Source: Psococerastis gibbosa (Eukaryota > Arthropoda > Insecta > Psocodea > Psocidae). From it: a stretch of 64,000 nucleotides of DNA. The notes under the pieces are model-generated. The model saw only the letters and a list, made by a program, of their open reading frames with translations. It had not been told where the DNA came from and ran no database searches. Below, in pieces: positions 21,426 through 32,084 of this stretch (the first letter of the stretch is position 1; each line of letters opens with the position of its first letter). The translations under genes were made by a program, and so were the position numbers. Where the stretch lies: NCBI GenBank assembly GCA_963971405.1, contig OZ020487.1, forward strand, positions 13,861,344 through 13,925,343. The letters run 5' to 3'.

Positions 21426-22360
21426 TCAAATTGTACTAAATTGGTACAGCGAATGGAGTGGAAATGGCTGCATATGGCATATCCCATAACCAAAACGATA
21501 AATACATGTATTCGCCTTTTTATTTCCTTAATAAATAAGTTAAATTAAATTTTTTTAAATTTATTTCCCATTAACTTATTATGAAGTATTTACATGTTGA
21601 ATAATTTAGCTTTGCTATAATTTCATAATTTTTTTCATTTATTATTATCGATGACCTTTCATGGATATTGAGTCACGTGACGGTCATGAATATTAGAATA
21701 TTGGATTAGTGCTTGATGCATTGTAGTGATTACAAATAGCTCTACAAAAAGAGCCGGTACACACGGACGTTCGACGCAGAGAAATTTGTTATTTGAGCAA
21801 ATGGGCTCATGTGAATGGTTGGTACAAAACCTCAGAAGGTTTCTCTGAGCTGGCGTGTTGAGGGGAAACCGGGAAATTCGTACATCTGCGTGTAGTCAGC
21901 GTTAAACCAGCAGACTCCATTGGCGTAATTAGGGGGGCGGGGCTCAGCCACCTCCAGGTACTTGTCAAGCCCCACCTAGGATTTTCGAGGAAATAAAACA
22001 AAGTGATTGAAAAAACTTAAGCTAAGCCCCCCCCCCCCCCGTACTTAGAGAACTAGACGCACGGTACACATCGGGTCCTAAGACACCCCAGGTATTTTGG
22101 CAATTTTAAGTTTAATTTAATTTTAAGGTTAAGCGCCAATCCATTAGATATATAGCAGATTTCTGTATATACTGGACCTACGTGGATGAATCCTATGTTT
22201 TGGCCAGGATGTTCTAAATACTGTAACTTAATTCTAGTAAGGTAGTGCGTAGGTAGTACGTGTAAGATGTAAGACACATTTCTGAAGTTCAGTCTTGTCA
22301 TTTAAAAATTGCCATGTACTTTAAATTATGAAATTGACTTCGAGTATTTTGTTCTATTAC
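21426..22360. other. Unrecognised intergenic DNA
   Basis: No gene recognised. It holds GTCACGTGAC near 21673, a C-run near 22030 and a GGCGTAATTAGGGGGGCGGGG segment resembling a hAT-MITE end, split here as GGCGTAATTAGG and GGGGCGGGG. Confidence 0.35.
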
Positions 22361-22492
22361 TAATTACTAAGCCAACTTAGCGGAGTTAGCCCTCTTTTAC
22401 GCTCAACTAGGAAGGTCCGGGGCTTTACGTGCCCTCCGAAGTAGGGCCAGAAAATGTAGCAAGTCTGTACCACTACTCTACATGTCCTGATT
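22361..22492 (-). mobile_element. SINE family A
   Basis: Reverse copy: ACTAAGCCAACTTAGCGGAG at one end and TACCACTACTCTACATGTCC at the other. The middle is partly deleted. Confidence 0.75.
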
Positions 22493-22867
22493 AGTGAACT
22501 ATTTTATGATTCACTATTTGTAATTCTAATATTGTAATGCGGTTTAAATGACTTTGTCCTTCGCCCTTCCGCTACCTTTCCGTAATGTGGGAAAATTTAT
22601 TACCTTGAAAACTGATACAGTATATTTCAAACTAACCTTTGTAGTGGCAATTGTTCAGTTACTAATTTGCCAGTCACACCTCTTGGCAATTTGGCCTTGA
22701 AATGGGGTCATCTCCGACGGAGCGGGGAGTGTCAAAACGGCGGGAAGGGCGTCAATTCAGTACATTAGCACGTTTCGACGCGCTCGGCGAGAGCCGACAA
22801 TGGCTATGCCGGAATTACTTGTTTACAATCGCATGGGAAAAGCTTCTGTTCCAGCGTATCCTACCCA

Positions 22868-23285
22868 TGTGGTACATATGGTGCAGTGGTCAACATACCA
22901 CCCCAGGAGGCCAGTGCCGGATTAACCCCGGGGGGGGGGGGCCCTGGGCACAAGATGTGGGGGGGGGGGGCGGCCCTGGGCACAAGATGTGGGGGGGGGG
23001 GGGCGTAGGCATAAGATATGTGGGGCCGTGGGTGCAAACTGCAAACTCTAAATTTCATAAATATACCAGTATTGCAAAAAAAAAAAAAAAAAAAACACAT
23101 AATTTCCCGCCAATTTCAAAATTTAATTTTTTAATAATTTCATCTAAAAAAATATCATTTGTGGGGGCGGAATTTTAGGCATTTTTTTGGGGGGCGTAGG
23201 CCTGTGCCCCAAGTGCCCATGGGTTAATTCGGCACTGGTGGAGACTGGGGTTTGAATCCCGTTCCCGTCCATTTTCTCATATCTA
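22868..23285 (+). mobile_element. tRNA-like SINE family E, split by another element
   Basis: GTGCAGTGGTCAACATACCA (box A side) and GGGGTTTGAATCCCGTTCCC (box B side) are separated by the element at 22911-23238. An unsplit copy at 40670-40745 shows their normal spacing. Confidence 0.65.
22911..23238. mobile_element. G-rich inverted-repeat element inside SINE E
   Basis: The ends CCAGTGCCGGATTAAC and GTTAATTCGGCACTGG are inverted. The interior has three G-runs of 11-14 separated by CCCTGGGCACAAGATGTG, a poly-A run, and ends TGCCCCAAGTGCCCATGGG. A second copy spans about 52935-53788. Confidence 0.7.
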
Positions 23286-23884
23286 CTATTCCCTAAGCCC
23301 CCTGCCTGCAACCTGATCATGGTGATTTGTGATTGTTATAATACCGGGGTTTATTTTGAAAATACCGCAGTAGTAATGTGTCCCGTGTTAAAATATGCGC
23401 GTGAAATTCAAATTGATAAATTATTAGAATATTCAAGAGAATGGTTGCATTGTATAATAATTGCATTATTTTGTTAAAAATAAAAATAAAAAAAAATGGA
23501 AAAAAGTGGGTGGGGCCTTCAATACAGTAACTGCTGATTCTGACAAATTTGTGTTATCATAGTATTCCAGCTGTCAAGTGATAAGTTGAGCCCAACAGGA
23601 GCCATGCGCATCCGCGGTTGTGTATTTGAGCTGTTTGCTGGCCCGAAAACTGGCAGTGGTTTCCGAGAGTCTGTCGAGACCGGAGTTTCCTCTTGTCGGC
23701 CCTTATTTCGCAAGTTTGTCTCGTAATCGCGTCTTTTGTTTATACACACTGACCTATCTTTCTATTTTCATACAAAAATACCTTATGATTATTTTCATTC
23801 ATTGAAGCTGTCTGATTGTTTTTTCTGTCACTTGAACGTCTTATGAGTGTATGTTTACAATTGAAAGCAGTTTTTATGGAAATA

Positions 23885-24050
23885 GGCATGGTTTCTGGAA
23901 ACACAGTGTTTCTTGTTGGAAATATTGACTAAAAGCAACCTGCAGTCCGAGCAATTTGAACGTTGTGCACCCGATGTCTAATGGTGTACATGTTCGAGAT
24001 TGCCTAAACCTGTCAGAAAGTAAAACCCTTGCTGGCCTGCTGATGGGAGT
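23885..24050. repeat. Interspersed repeat family I
   Basis: Segments AAACACAGTGTTTCTTGTTG, AAGCAACCTGCAGTCCGAGC and AACCTGTCAGA recur at 30190-30345 and, more weakly, near 54410. Confidence 0.45.
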
Positions 24051-24294
24051 TGGCCATTTTGTGAGACCGTTGTTGAGCGATTTCGCCATGGTAATTGGTA
24101 AGGCTAACCCGGACCATAGCGAAGCAAAATAGGACTTTGTTCTGCTATCTGAATTGGGAAACGTGTAACCTCAAAAGGGTCAAATTCTCATGAGATACTA
24201 GCTTCTAATAAGGAAAGGTCATTTTGACGAAATTGATTACTGCTACCAAGATACAAAATGGGTCTCATTCAAAATGCACAAAAAATCAAAAAAA

Positions 24295-25344
24295 TCTAAA
24301 AATAACCGGTCCGAGTTTACTTGCTTTCCAATTTATCAATTAGTAGATAGAGAAAATAAGTAATTTCATGGTAAATAATTTTCCTATGGTTTAATTTCGG
24401 ATATCTCGGGGGGGGGGGGGGGGTGGTGTCCACCTGACGTCACTGGAGGTGAGGCAACCCCAATAAATCTTTAAAATCTTTAAAACTTTTTCTATCTAGT
24501 GTTCGCTTTAAATCTTTAAATCTCCATTCTATCTAATGTACGCTGTAACCATTTGGGAAGGAGGGGGGGGGGGTCCGGAACCCAAGGACACCCTCTGGCA
24601 GTGGCAATCGCCTAGGATATCACCTATCCCAAAGCACTGAATTAATCGGTGGCATCGCATATTCTAGACCGGTCAGACCAACACATTACAACACAGTAAT
24701 AATGGCAGGGCACGCAATGCATTTGAGCGCAAATTTTCTATCATTTTTTCAAAAGATAATATTTTGTGCAAAACCAAATATTTTTTGGGAAAGCAACCTA
24801 TCCGGTTCAGTTACTCAATTTAACACCTAAAACATGCCTGAAGGTAGAAATCATCGATAGAAAGGTTTCGCAGAAAAATTATTTTTTAGTCATTTTTCAT
24901 TAAAATTTAGTTACTTTTATTTTTTTACCCCCTGAAGCAAACTATCAAGGGGCAAGCGACCCCCCGCATTTTATTAACATTAATAAGGGCTACAATATAT
25001 GTGAATTTAAAAGAAATCGTTGGAGCCGTTTTTGAGAAATAATTTTTTTAGACGTCTTTTTGGAGTTTTTTGAGAATAAAACCCCCCAAATTGAGTTGGC
25101 CCAAAATAAAAAAAAATGCTCCTGAAGTATGATTTATACACACCAACATGCCGAATTCCATAAAAATCCACTGTGTAGTTTGCCCATAAATAGACGAACA
25201 GACAGACCGACAGACAGACATTTCGTAAAAACCACTTTTTTTGGAACATGGGACCTTAAAACGTGTAAATCCGTTGAAATCTCGGAATCGAAAACTTTGA
25301 CCACCACAAAGCTTTCCTTATACTACGTCTAAATTGGAAAGCAA
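24295..25344 (-). mobile_element. GTCT-type repeat element, long copy 1
   Basis: Ends: ACCGGTCCGAGTTTACTTGC on the left and TACGTCTAAATTGGAAAGC on the right, so CTTTCCAATTT / AAATTGGAAAG act as subterminal inverted repeats. The interior has ATTTTTCATTAAAATTTAG, CTATCAAGGGGCAAGCGACC, GAGAAATAATTTTTTTAGAC and a short GACAGACAGACA run. No transposase frame. Superfamily unknown. Confidence 0.7.
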
Positions 25345-25373
25345 AAACAGTCTATTATTTTTGTAAATGTAAA

Positions 25374-25542
25374 AAGGTTAATTGCATACAAACAATTTAA
25401 TGAATGTATCCCATTGACTTCTTCAGTCGCCTCACTCGCCTCTGTTGGCTACTACCCGTGTTGAGTTGGACACGTCTCCGATCGCTTGGCGTGTAGAGGC
25501 TCGCACAAGTGCATGCACGCTACCACTTTGCCATCGAAGTCT
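25374..25542 (-). mobile_element. SINE family B
   Basis: Reverse copy: CATACAAACAATTTAATGAA through CACGTCTCCGATCGCTTGGC to TGCCATCGAAGTC. It follows the end of the GTCT-type element by about 30 bp. Confidence 0.75.
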
Positions 25543-25849
25543 TATTTGCCTGACTGATTTACTACTACACTACAAAATCGGTATAATGCACTTTATCTCG
25601 TCTTGTAGGGTTTTCAATATGTCAGACGAGAAACTGTAAATGTATGGTGAAATTTTTTTAAGAATCAATTTTTCATAAGTACATTTTAATGTATTTACAG
25701 CTGTGGAACGAGGAATTAATTAATTCGTCAAAATTACCTAGCCTCAAGTTGTTTACAAAATATTTTGAAATTCCTCATTTTTGCAATACTAGGGTGGATT
25801 TAGGGTCTGGCACCATGCCCCTTAAATAAATCCTTGGATCCGCCCATTC

Positions 25850-25882
25850 TATAAATAAATAAATAAATAAATAAAATAAATA
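25850..25882. repeat. AAAT microsatellite
   Basis: Seven or so tandem TAAA units in AT-rich intergenic DNA. Confidence 0.85.
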
Positions 25883-26184
25883 CATGAGCATTTATATGCA
25901 AACAGACAAAGTCAAATAATATGAAAATCTTAACTTAACTTAACTCATGCTTATCTTAAATTACATGTTGATTCATAACTATTATAAAATTACAATTATA
26001 CAATTATAAGTAGTGGGTCACTATTTTCTCAGATCAGTGTTTGCACATTGAAGAGCCTAGAGTCGTCAGTTTTATCACATTTTCCTCGTTTTACGCTAAC
26101 TTTACAACATTCTTAACTTATCAAAGAAAAATAAGAAGTAAAAGGCAATCTCATTTTTTTTTTTTTTTTTTTTTTTTAAAGGAC

Positions 26185-26413
26185 TTCTTATGGACCCTGG
26201 CCTACTTATAGTGAGTGGCCCATAGGTCCATTGTTCCAATACTAACGACCCCATGGATTTCAGACATTATTTGTATTGTTTATGTATGCATTTTTGGCCA
26301 TTGGCAAACTGGTATACGTTCTCGATGTCAACCTACACCGACTGAGACCAAGCTTACCATTGACGCAATGAAACAGGCGAAGGCATGACTTAACCAAGTA
26401 TAGATACGAGTCT
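26185..26413 (-). repeat. Interspersed repeat family C
   Basis: GGCCATTGGCAAACTGGTAT, CGATGTCAACCTACACCG and CAGGCGAAGGCATGACTTAA match 30367-30602. A poly-T run of about 24 precedes it at 26154. Possibly a SINE, but no clear box A/B pair is seen. Confidence 0.6.
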
Positions 26414-26839
26414 AGTTTTACGCTAGTTCAATAACATTCTTAAATTAAATCAATAAATAATAAATATTAATATAAATAAATAAATAATAAATAAGAAGAG
26501 GTAGGCAATCTCATAGTATTCAGGCTAAAGGTGTATTAAAGTCAGGACTCCTCGGGTTGCTGTCGGTCAGTAACTTCAACCAAACTCCGGCTAAGACTAA
26601 ACCTTCGGCTGTTTATAAACTGTCCTTGAATAAGCTTGGGAGAATACATTGTAATAACGATCGCAAGACAGTTACAAGGTCGAGTTGCGATCGAATGAAA
26701 TTAAATTGGGCAATCGACATTATTGTGGGGGCCCTACAGTCGTTTACTGTATGAATCATACATGTAATATACTGTACTTACTGAAGACTAGGCATCACTG
26801 TATGCTATTAATTGTGCTTAAAGCATTTTGCTTTTTCCT

Positions 26840-26890
26840 ACTGTACGTAGTATCAGGAAAGCTTTGTGATGGTCGAAATTTTCCATTTCC
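26840..26890 (+). mobile_element. GTCT-type element terminal fragment
   Basis: GTAGTATCAGGAAAGCTTTG then TGATGGTCGAAATTTTCC matches the left end of the copy at 55430. Confidence 0.7.
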
Positions 26891-26912
26891 AATTTGCAAC
26901 ATAGAAATATCA

Positions 26913-27283
26913 TAAACAAAAAATAACAAAAACTTAGAGTTTTAGAAAAACTTGTTATAACAACCCGAATTAGTAAAACCCAAATAATCGTTAAGAAATT
27001 AACTTTGTCTAAGAAACCCACTTGTGTTAGTATAAAACCCTGAGCGCTTTCGGCAAGAACTGCCATCTACAGAGGGAAACCCACTAGCACAGTTACACCT
27101 TATCTGCGAGTTGAGACTTGCTCAACTCGAGAAGATGTAAATGGCAGTTCTTGCCGAAAGCGCTCAGGGTTTTTAAAATACTAACACAAGTGGGTTTCTT
27201 AGCCAAGTTAATTTCTTAACGATTATTTGGGTTTTACTAATTCGGGTTGTTACAAGTTTTTGTTATTTTTTGTTTATTAAAAT
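26913..27283. repeat. Long inverted repeat (foldback element)
   Basis: A left arm of about 154 bp (26913-27066) and right arm of about 143 bp (27141-27283) are near-perfect inverted complements; the arms begin CATAAACAAAAAATAACAAA and meet at GCAGTTCTTGCCGAAAGCGC. The ~74-bp spacer holds a small hairpin (GTTGAGACTTGCTCAAC). No coding capacity. Confidence 0.85.
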
Positions 27284-27865
27284 GAAATACCACGAAGTCA
27301 CGAGTAATCTAATTATTCACGAGTAATCTAATTATTTATAGAAATATCGATTGTATAGCATAGGAATTATGGTATTAATTAGAAGAAATGCTCCTAGCTA
27401 TATATTTTGATGCGTGTCATGGGGCTGGGTTTCTGCCACACTCTGTATATTACAATGCAGATGAACCATTCTTCTATTTACTCAATGAAAGCTCCTCTGA
27501 TATTATATTTTGTTCAATAAATTGTTCGTCAAATACCCTGAAAGGGGTACTAAGAAGGTAGATAAAAAAGAAGGAGTGAAATAAACCTAGCTGATAAACA
27601 AACGCGATAAGGGCAGGGTAATTGGGGCAGTTAACTGTGGGCTACAGTCACATTGTTGATGCAGGCTGCTTATTCTGGCCGACACCCAAGCGGCCGATAA
27701 ATCACCGCGAAAATCTTCCCCAAGGGTATTTTTCGAATTTTACGTTTCCTCCCCTTTCATCATATAATTTATTACTAGGATAATGTAGATCTAATTTCAT
27801 GTATTACCTGGCTATAGAATTTACAATATTGAAGTGAAACGAAATTTTGTAACTTATGTTTGAAA
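27284..27865. other. Unrecognised intergenic DNA
   Basis: No gene or repeat recognised apart from a short direct repeat GAGTAATCTAATTATT near 27300-27340. Confidence 0.4.
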
Positions 27866-28110
27866 TAGCGCGGGATTAGTCCATCTGGTAGAGAAGTGGT
27901 CTATAAAACGATAGGTCGCAGTTCGAGACTAGACATGATAATTTTACCATACAACCCAAATTTGTATTTTTTTTTTCCTAGGTCGAAACCGGTCGGGTTT
28001 GGTAGGCCATTATTGTAGCCTTTGGCTTATTGAAATTCAGTTTGCCTCTTGTAACCTGAGGTTTCACATTCGGTTTACACCTCCTGTTTTTGCGTGGCTA
28101 TAGTTCTAGG
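27866..28110 (+). mobile_element. tRNA-like SINE, family F
   Basis: GCGGGATTAGTCCATCTGGT resembles a box A and GTCGCAGTTCGAGACTA a box B. The body has GTCGAAACCGGTCGGGTTTG and TAACCTGAGGTTTCACATTC. A fragment of the body recurs at 13335-13500 inside CNK. Confidence 0.6.
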
Positions 28111-28147
28111 CTAATGTTTCTGATCATTTTGATCTATGATATGTACC

Positions 28148-28272
28148 TTTTTCTAACGCGGATTGGCCACAATGATTGCATTTGGTTCGTACAAAAAACG
28201 ATTGGTGTGATCGTCCCGAGGAAGGAGTTCAAGAACTGTGGCCAATTGGTGGTAGTGAAGGTCATATGTCAT
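28148..28272. repeat. Short palindromic repeat (GATTGGCCACAA family)
   Basis: The inverted ends GATTGGCCACAATGATTG and CTGTGGCCAATTGGTG enclose ACAAAAAACGATTGGTG. The same arrangement occurs at about 16515-16615. Confidence 0.5.
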
Positions 28273-29036
28273 AAATTAAATCGAAAGGTAGAGGAGTATG
28301 TCTGCTATTTTTGACGGTTCTGCGATGGATGGTTTCTGTGAAAATTGGCTTTGTACAAACAACGCGTAGTGAGGCTACTCCGATTTGCTCCTACTGTAAC
28401 TGTTTACTAAACTAAACTTTGTATCAAACGGTTGTTTTCTTCCGGTTCAGATTGAAGTCTACGTGACTATGTAGACAAAAAAGGTTGGCACACAGACACA
28501 GTGCCCGAGAGTGACATCACAGACAATTGAGCATTAAAGCTCTAATACATTATTGGTGAATAAAGTGGTGTGAAAATGGCCAGTGTTGTGTTTTTGATGC
28601 CGGTGCCTGAACGCTGTGAACATGCCCCCCTTTTGTTGTTGTTATTGTTTTCATCGATGTCATGACGCCAGTTCAGTCACAGGACTCCATCCAAACCATA
28701 TCACTCCAGGTTGACCGTCGTAAGTACACATTTTTTCAAGATTGGAAATATAGTTGAGAAAAAAGACACACACATGGACTTGTCGGTGAACTGTCTAATT
28801 AGCAACTGTATATATTAAAAAAGAAAATACATAACAAGCAAGCATTATTATCATTCACTAGGTTCATCTTGGCTCTTAATCGTTACATTTTGAAGTAATT
28901 TAAGCGTTTCCAGCTTTAGTATTTCATAATTTTCGTTAATTACTTTATTTATTTTTAACCCCGAAAAACACAGAATTTTGGTGGGTATCCCGAATCCCGC
29001 AATTTCATTCTCTAATAGAAAAGTTAAGGAATAGAT

Positions 29037-29648
29037 CAGTGGCGTAGCCAAGGGGGGTCAGCGGGGTCCGGACCCCCCAAAATTTAGCAAAACAGCAAAT
29101 TTTTCAGACATTTATGTAAAAAAATCCCCTGGGAGACCCCGGTCCCCCTTTTTCCAGTTTTGTTAATAAATTTATCGCCTGCAAAATCAAAATTTTTTGC
29201 CGGCAAAATATATAATTTATATATGTACCGAGAAAAAATGTAAAGAAATTACACGGATTTATTATTATTATTATTAGTATATTAGGCCTATCTTAAAAAA
29301 AAAAAAAACATCCCCCGCGGTAGCTCCCGAGTTAGCTGTAATATTCTTCACATGTAAAATATGAACATAAATGCCAAATGAAACACCACTCCATTACAAG
29401 GGCGGATTTTAGGGGGGTCAGAGGGTCCGGACCCCCCCCCCCCAAATAAATTAACTTACACTAGACAACAATGAGTTTACAGTGGGAATTAAAAATAATT
29501 ATGTTTTTTAATGATATAATCCACTGAAACTTCCCGCTGACCCCCCTAAATTGGAGGCAGAATCCGCCCCTGCTCCATTCGAAAACCTATCGTATCGTGT
29601 TGCATGAAAACTGGACCCCCCCAAAAAAAAAATCTGGCTACGCCGCTG
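29037..29648. mobile_element. hAT-type MITE with perfect 8-bp duplication
   Basis: The ends CAGTGGCGTAGCCA and TGGCTACGCCGCTG are inverted repeats, flanked on both sides by GAATAGAT (29029-29036 and 29649-29656). 612 bp with no transposase. It contains a second hAT MITE at 29397-29572. Confidence 0.88.
29397..29572. mobile_element. hAT-type MITE nested in another hAT MITE
   Basis: The ends CAAGGGCGGATT and AATCCGCCCCTG are flanked by CTCCATTA and CTCCATTC (8 bp, one mismatch). 176 bp with GTCAGAGGGTCCGGACCCCC near the left end. It is younger than its host element. Confidence 0.85.
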
Positions 29649-29784
29649 GAATAGATAGATGTTCATGACGTCGTATATCTTTGGGCAAATAAATTAAGGA
29701 AATGAAAGGTTACGGACCTTTCAGTGGAAACCACAGACGTGAGTGTCTATAGGAAACTTAAGGACAAGATAGGAGTTTACAAGC

Positions 29785-29802
29785 GGGGGGGGGGGGGGGG
29801 GG
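29785..29802. repeat. Poly-G tract
   Basis: About 18 G in a row. Confidence 0.85.
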
Positions 29803-29950
29803 CGAGAAGGTTGTAGTCACGCTACCCTAGTACACTTGTGACCTTTGTTAAGGTTATGCTCCACCCCTCTATTTTGGCTACATGAAAAGTTGAGAGAAAC
29901 GTATGGAATAGGAAAGATAATATAAAAAGTAAATAATAAAATGTTAAAGT

Positions 29951-30111
29951 GCTTCGATGGCCAGGTGGTAACGTGCTTGTACTTGTACGAGTCTCTACAC
30001 GCCATTGGATCGGAGACGTGTCGTAACTCATCAATGGTACTAACATACAGAGGCAACTGAAGAGGTGAATTGGATGCATTCATTAAATTGTTTGCATGCC
30101 ATTAACCTTGT
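29951..30111 (+). mobile_element. SINE family B
   Basis: The best-preserved plus copy: CTTCGATGGCCAGGTGGTAA, then ATCGGAGACGTGTCGTAACT and GACTGAAGAGGTGAATTGGA, ending in TTGTTTGCATGCCATTAACC and an A-run. Confidence 0.8.
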
Positions 30112-30189
30112 ATAAAAAAATGATTATGAAAAAATATAATTCTGTAGATGATTGCCTGATAAATGTTTAAAATATTTGTTGTAAACCGT

Positions 30190-30345
30190 TGACATTGGCC
30201 ACAGACTGTGAAAACGCAGTGCTTCCTATCGGTACTCGACGAGAAGCAACCTGTAGTCCAAACTGAAAAATGTACGCACCCAATATTCTGCTATGGGCTC
30301 AACGGCTGTGTACATGATTCAATTTGCCGGTAACCTGTCAGACTT
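30190..30345. repeat. Interspersed repeat family I
   Basis: CATTGGCCACAGACTGTGAA, CGCAGTGCTTCCTATCGG and AGAAGCAACCTGTAGTCC match the copy near 23885. Confidence 0.45.
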
Positions 30346-30366
30346 ATCACACTTGTAGAGGTTATT

Positions 30367-30602
30367 TTTTTAATGACTTTTTATAGACCCAGACCCATAG
30401 GTCCCTTGCACAATGCCAACGAATCCGAACTCGAACATTATTTGTATTGTTTCCGTAAGAATGTTTGGCCATTGGCAAACTGGTATACATTCTCGATGTC
30501 AACCTACACCGGCTACTAGCGATAATGGACAAGCTGAGACAAGCTCACCATTAACGCAATGAAGCAGGCGAAGGCATGACTTAACCAAGTACAGATACGA
30601 GT
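30367..30602 (-). repeat. Interspersed repeat family C, best copy
   Basis: Runs from GACTTTTTATAGACCCAGAC through GATGTCAACCTACACCGGCT and GACAAGCTGAGACAAGCTCA to ACTTAACCAAGTACAGATAC. At least seven relatives in the window. Confidence 0.65.
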
Positions 30603-30762
30603 CACACTTACTGGTCCTATATAGAATTTGGTAATTGTCAAATTGTGTGAGGCGGTTATAGAGTTGCTGTTGAAAGCCGTAGTGTAGTGGATAACGTTCT
30701 CGGCTTTCGTAAAGGAAGTCGCGAGTCCCATGCCACCACCTACTCACCTCTGTTGTTGTTGT

Positions 30763-30953
30763 TTCTATTACTAAGCCAACCTAGCGGAGTTAGGGCTATA
30801 AAGCCCTCTCTTACACTCATCTAGGAAAACCCGGGACCGCCTGCTTCGCATGGCCTCCGAAGCATGGCCAGAAAATTTAGCTAGTGTGGGACTCGAACCA
30901 ACAACCTTTCGGGTGAAAGCCAGAGTCTGTACCACTACTCTACATGTCCTGTC
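30763..30953 (-). mobile_element. SINE family A, best reverse copy
   Basis: Read on the minus strand: GACATGTAGAGTAGTGGTAC, box B GTTGGTTCGAGTCCC, then GGCGGTCCCGGGTTTTCCTA and TTGGCTTAGTAATAG. Confidence 0.82.
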
Positions 30954-31016
30954 TAGTTCGAAATAATTATTCATTAGAGAGCTAAGTGATTTGGAATTTA
31001 CCAGAATCAGGAGCCA

Positions 31017-31325
31017 ACGGCCATACCAGGTTGAGTCCTGTTAAACTGCAGCAAATCTGATAGTGTGTACAGCGTTGGCAAAGGAACATGGTAGGACATG
31101 ATAACGATAACTCGCTTAGGCAGTCTAAGTACGTGTCGACTCCTGGTCACCACCGAATTAATTGTGGTTCAGAATCCACTATAGTCAGTCAACTCCCCTT
31201 CTCCCAGAGGTGAAGTAGTCTGCCCTTAGGGTACCTAAAGTTAATAGACCGACTCACTCCCCCCCCCCCCCACTCCCGCCAGGCTGAAAGGGTTTCTTAA
31301 AAGCAGAAATACCGAAAGTAGGGGT
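31017..31325 (-). repeat. Interspersed repeat family G
   Basis: Complement of the 21035-21425 type: GGTTCAGAATCCACTATAGT and CCGCCAGGCTGAAAGGGTTT, with a C-run of 13 near 31260. Confidence 0.6.
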
Positions 31326-31349
31326 TGAAAAAATAACGCAACAAACACT

Positions 31350-31983
31350 GATCAAGACAACGATGATCACGAGGTCGGCAGGCATTCATATACCAAGTTC
31401 AAATACTAAGGATTGGCGCTGCGTAAGTGCCATAGTGGAACCCTTGCCCAAGTAAAAAATCGCGCGAACATTAGGCGGCTATTCCACCGACCATTTGCCT
31501 CACTTGTGAAAGTGCTTGTGAAGAATTGAATTTTGTCATTGACGTTTGTTTTGTTTTAAGGAGACTATTATGTAGATACTTAACTTACCTATTATAAATT
31601 AAGTTATAATATGGTAGCAGACATCATTAATAATATTATAACTTAGATAAGTTAAGTATCTACTATGATCAGTACAACTATGATCACGAGGTCGGCAGGC
31701 ATTCATATGCCAAGTTCAAATACCAAGGCTTGGCGCTGCGTAAGTGCCCTAGTGGAACCCTTGCCTAAGTAAAAAATCGCGCAAACATTAGGCGGCTATT
31801 CCACCGACCATTTGCCTCACTTGTGAAAGTGCTTGTGAAGAATTGAATTTTGTCATTGACGTTTGTTTTGTTTTAAGGAGACTATTATGTAGATACTTAA
31901 CTTACCTATTATAAATTAAGTTATAATATGGTAGCAGACATCATTAATAATATTATAACTTAGGTAAGTTAAGTATCTACATA
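31350..31983. repeat. 317-bp direct tandem duplication including a MITE
   Basis: 31350-31666 and 31667-31983 are near-identical direct copies (e.g. CGAGGTCGGCAGGCATTCAT in both, offset 317). Each contains the left part of the MITE that starts GGCGGCTATTCCACCGACCA. Confidence 0.85.
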
Positions 31984-32078
31984 ATAGTCTCCTTAAAACA
32001 AAACAAACTTCAATGAAAAAATTCACTGCTTCACAAGCACATTCACAAGTGAGGCAAATGGTCGGTGGAATAGCCGCC
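31791..32078. mobile_element. Palindromic Harbinger-like MITE (GGCGGCTATT subtype)
   Basis: The ends GGCGGCTATTCCACCGACCA and complement TGGTCGGTGGAATAGCCGCC enclose a ~290-bp palindrome with ATGGTAGCAGACATCATTAA near the centre. Left flank TTA. A truncated duplicate starts at 31474, and a relative is at 63320-63540. Confidence 0.82.
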
Positions 32079-32084
32079 TTTACG

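Noticed and set aside
22702-23178. 158-codon plus frame
   Set aside because: It passes through SINE E and the G-rich element, giving only Gly-rich low-complexity text.
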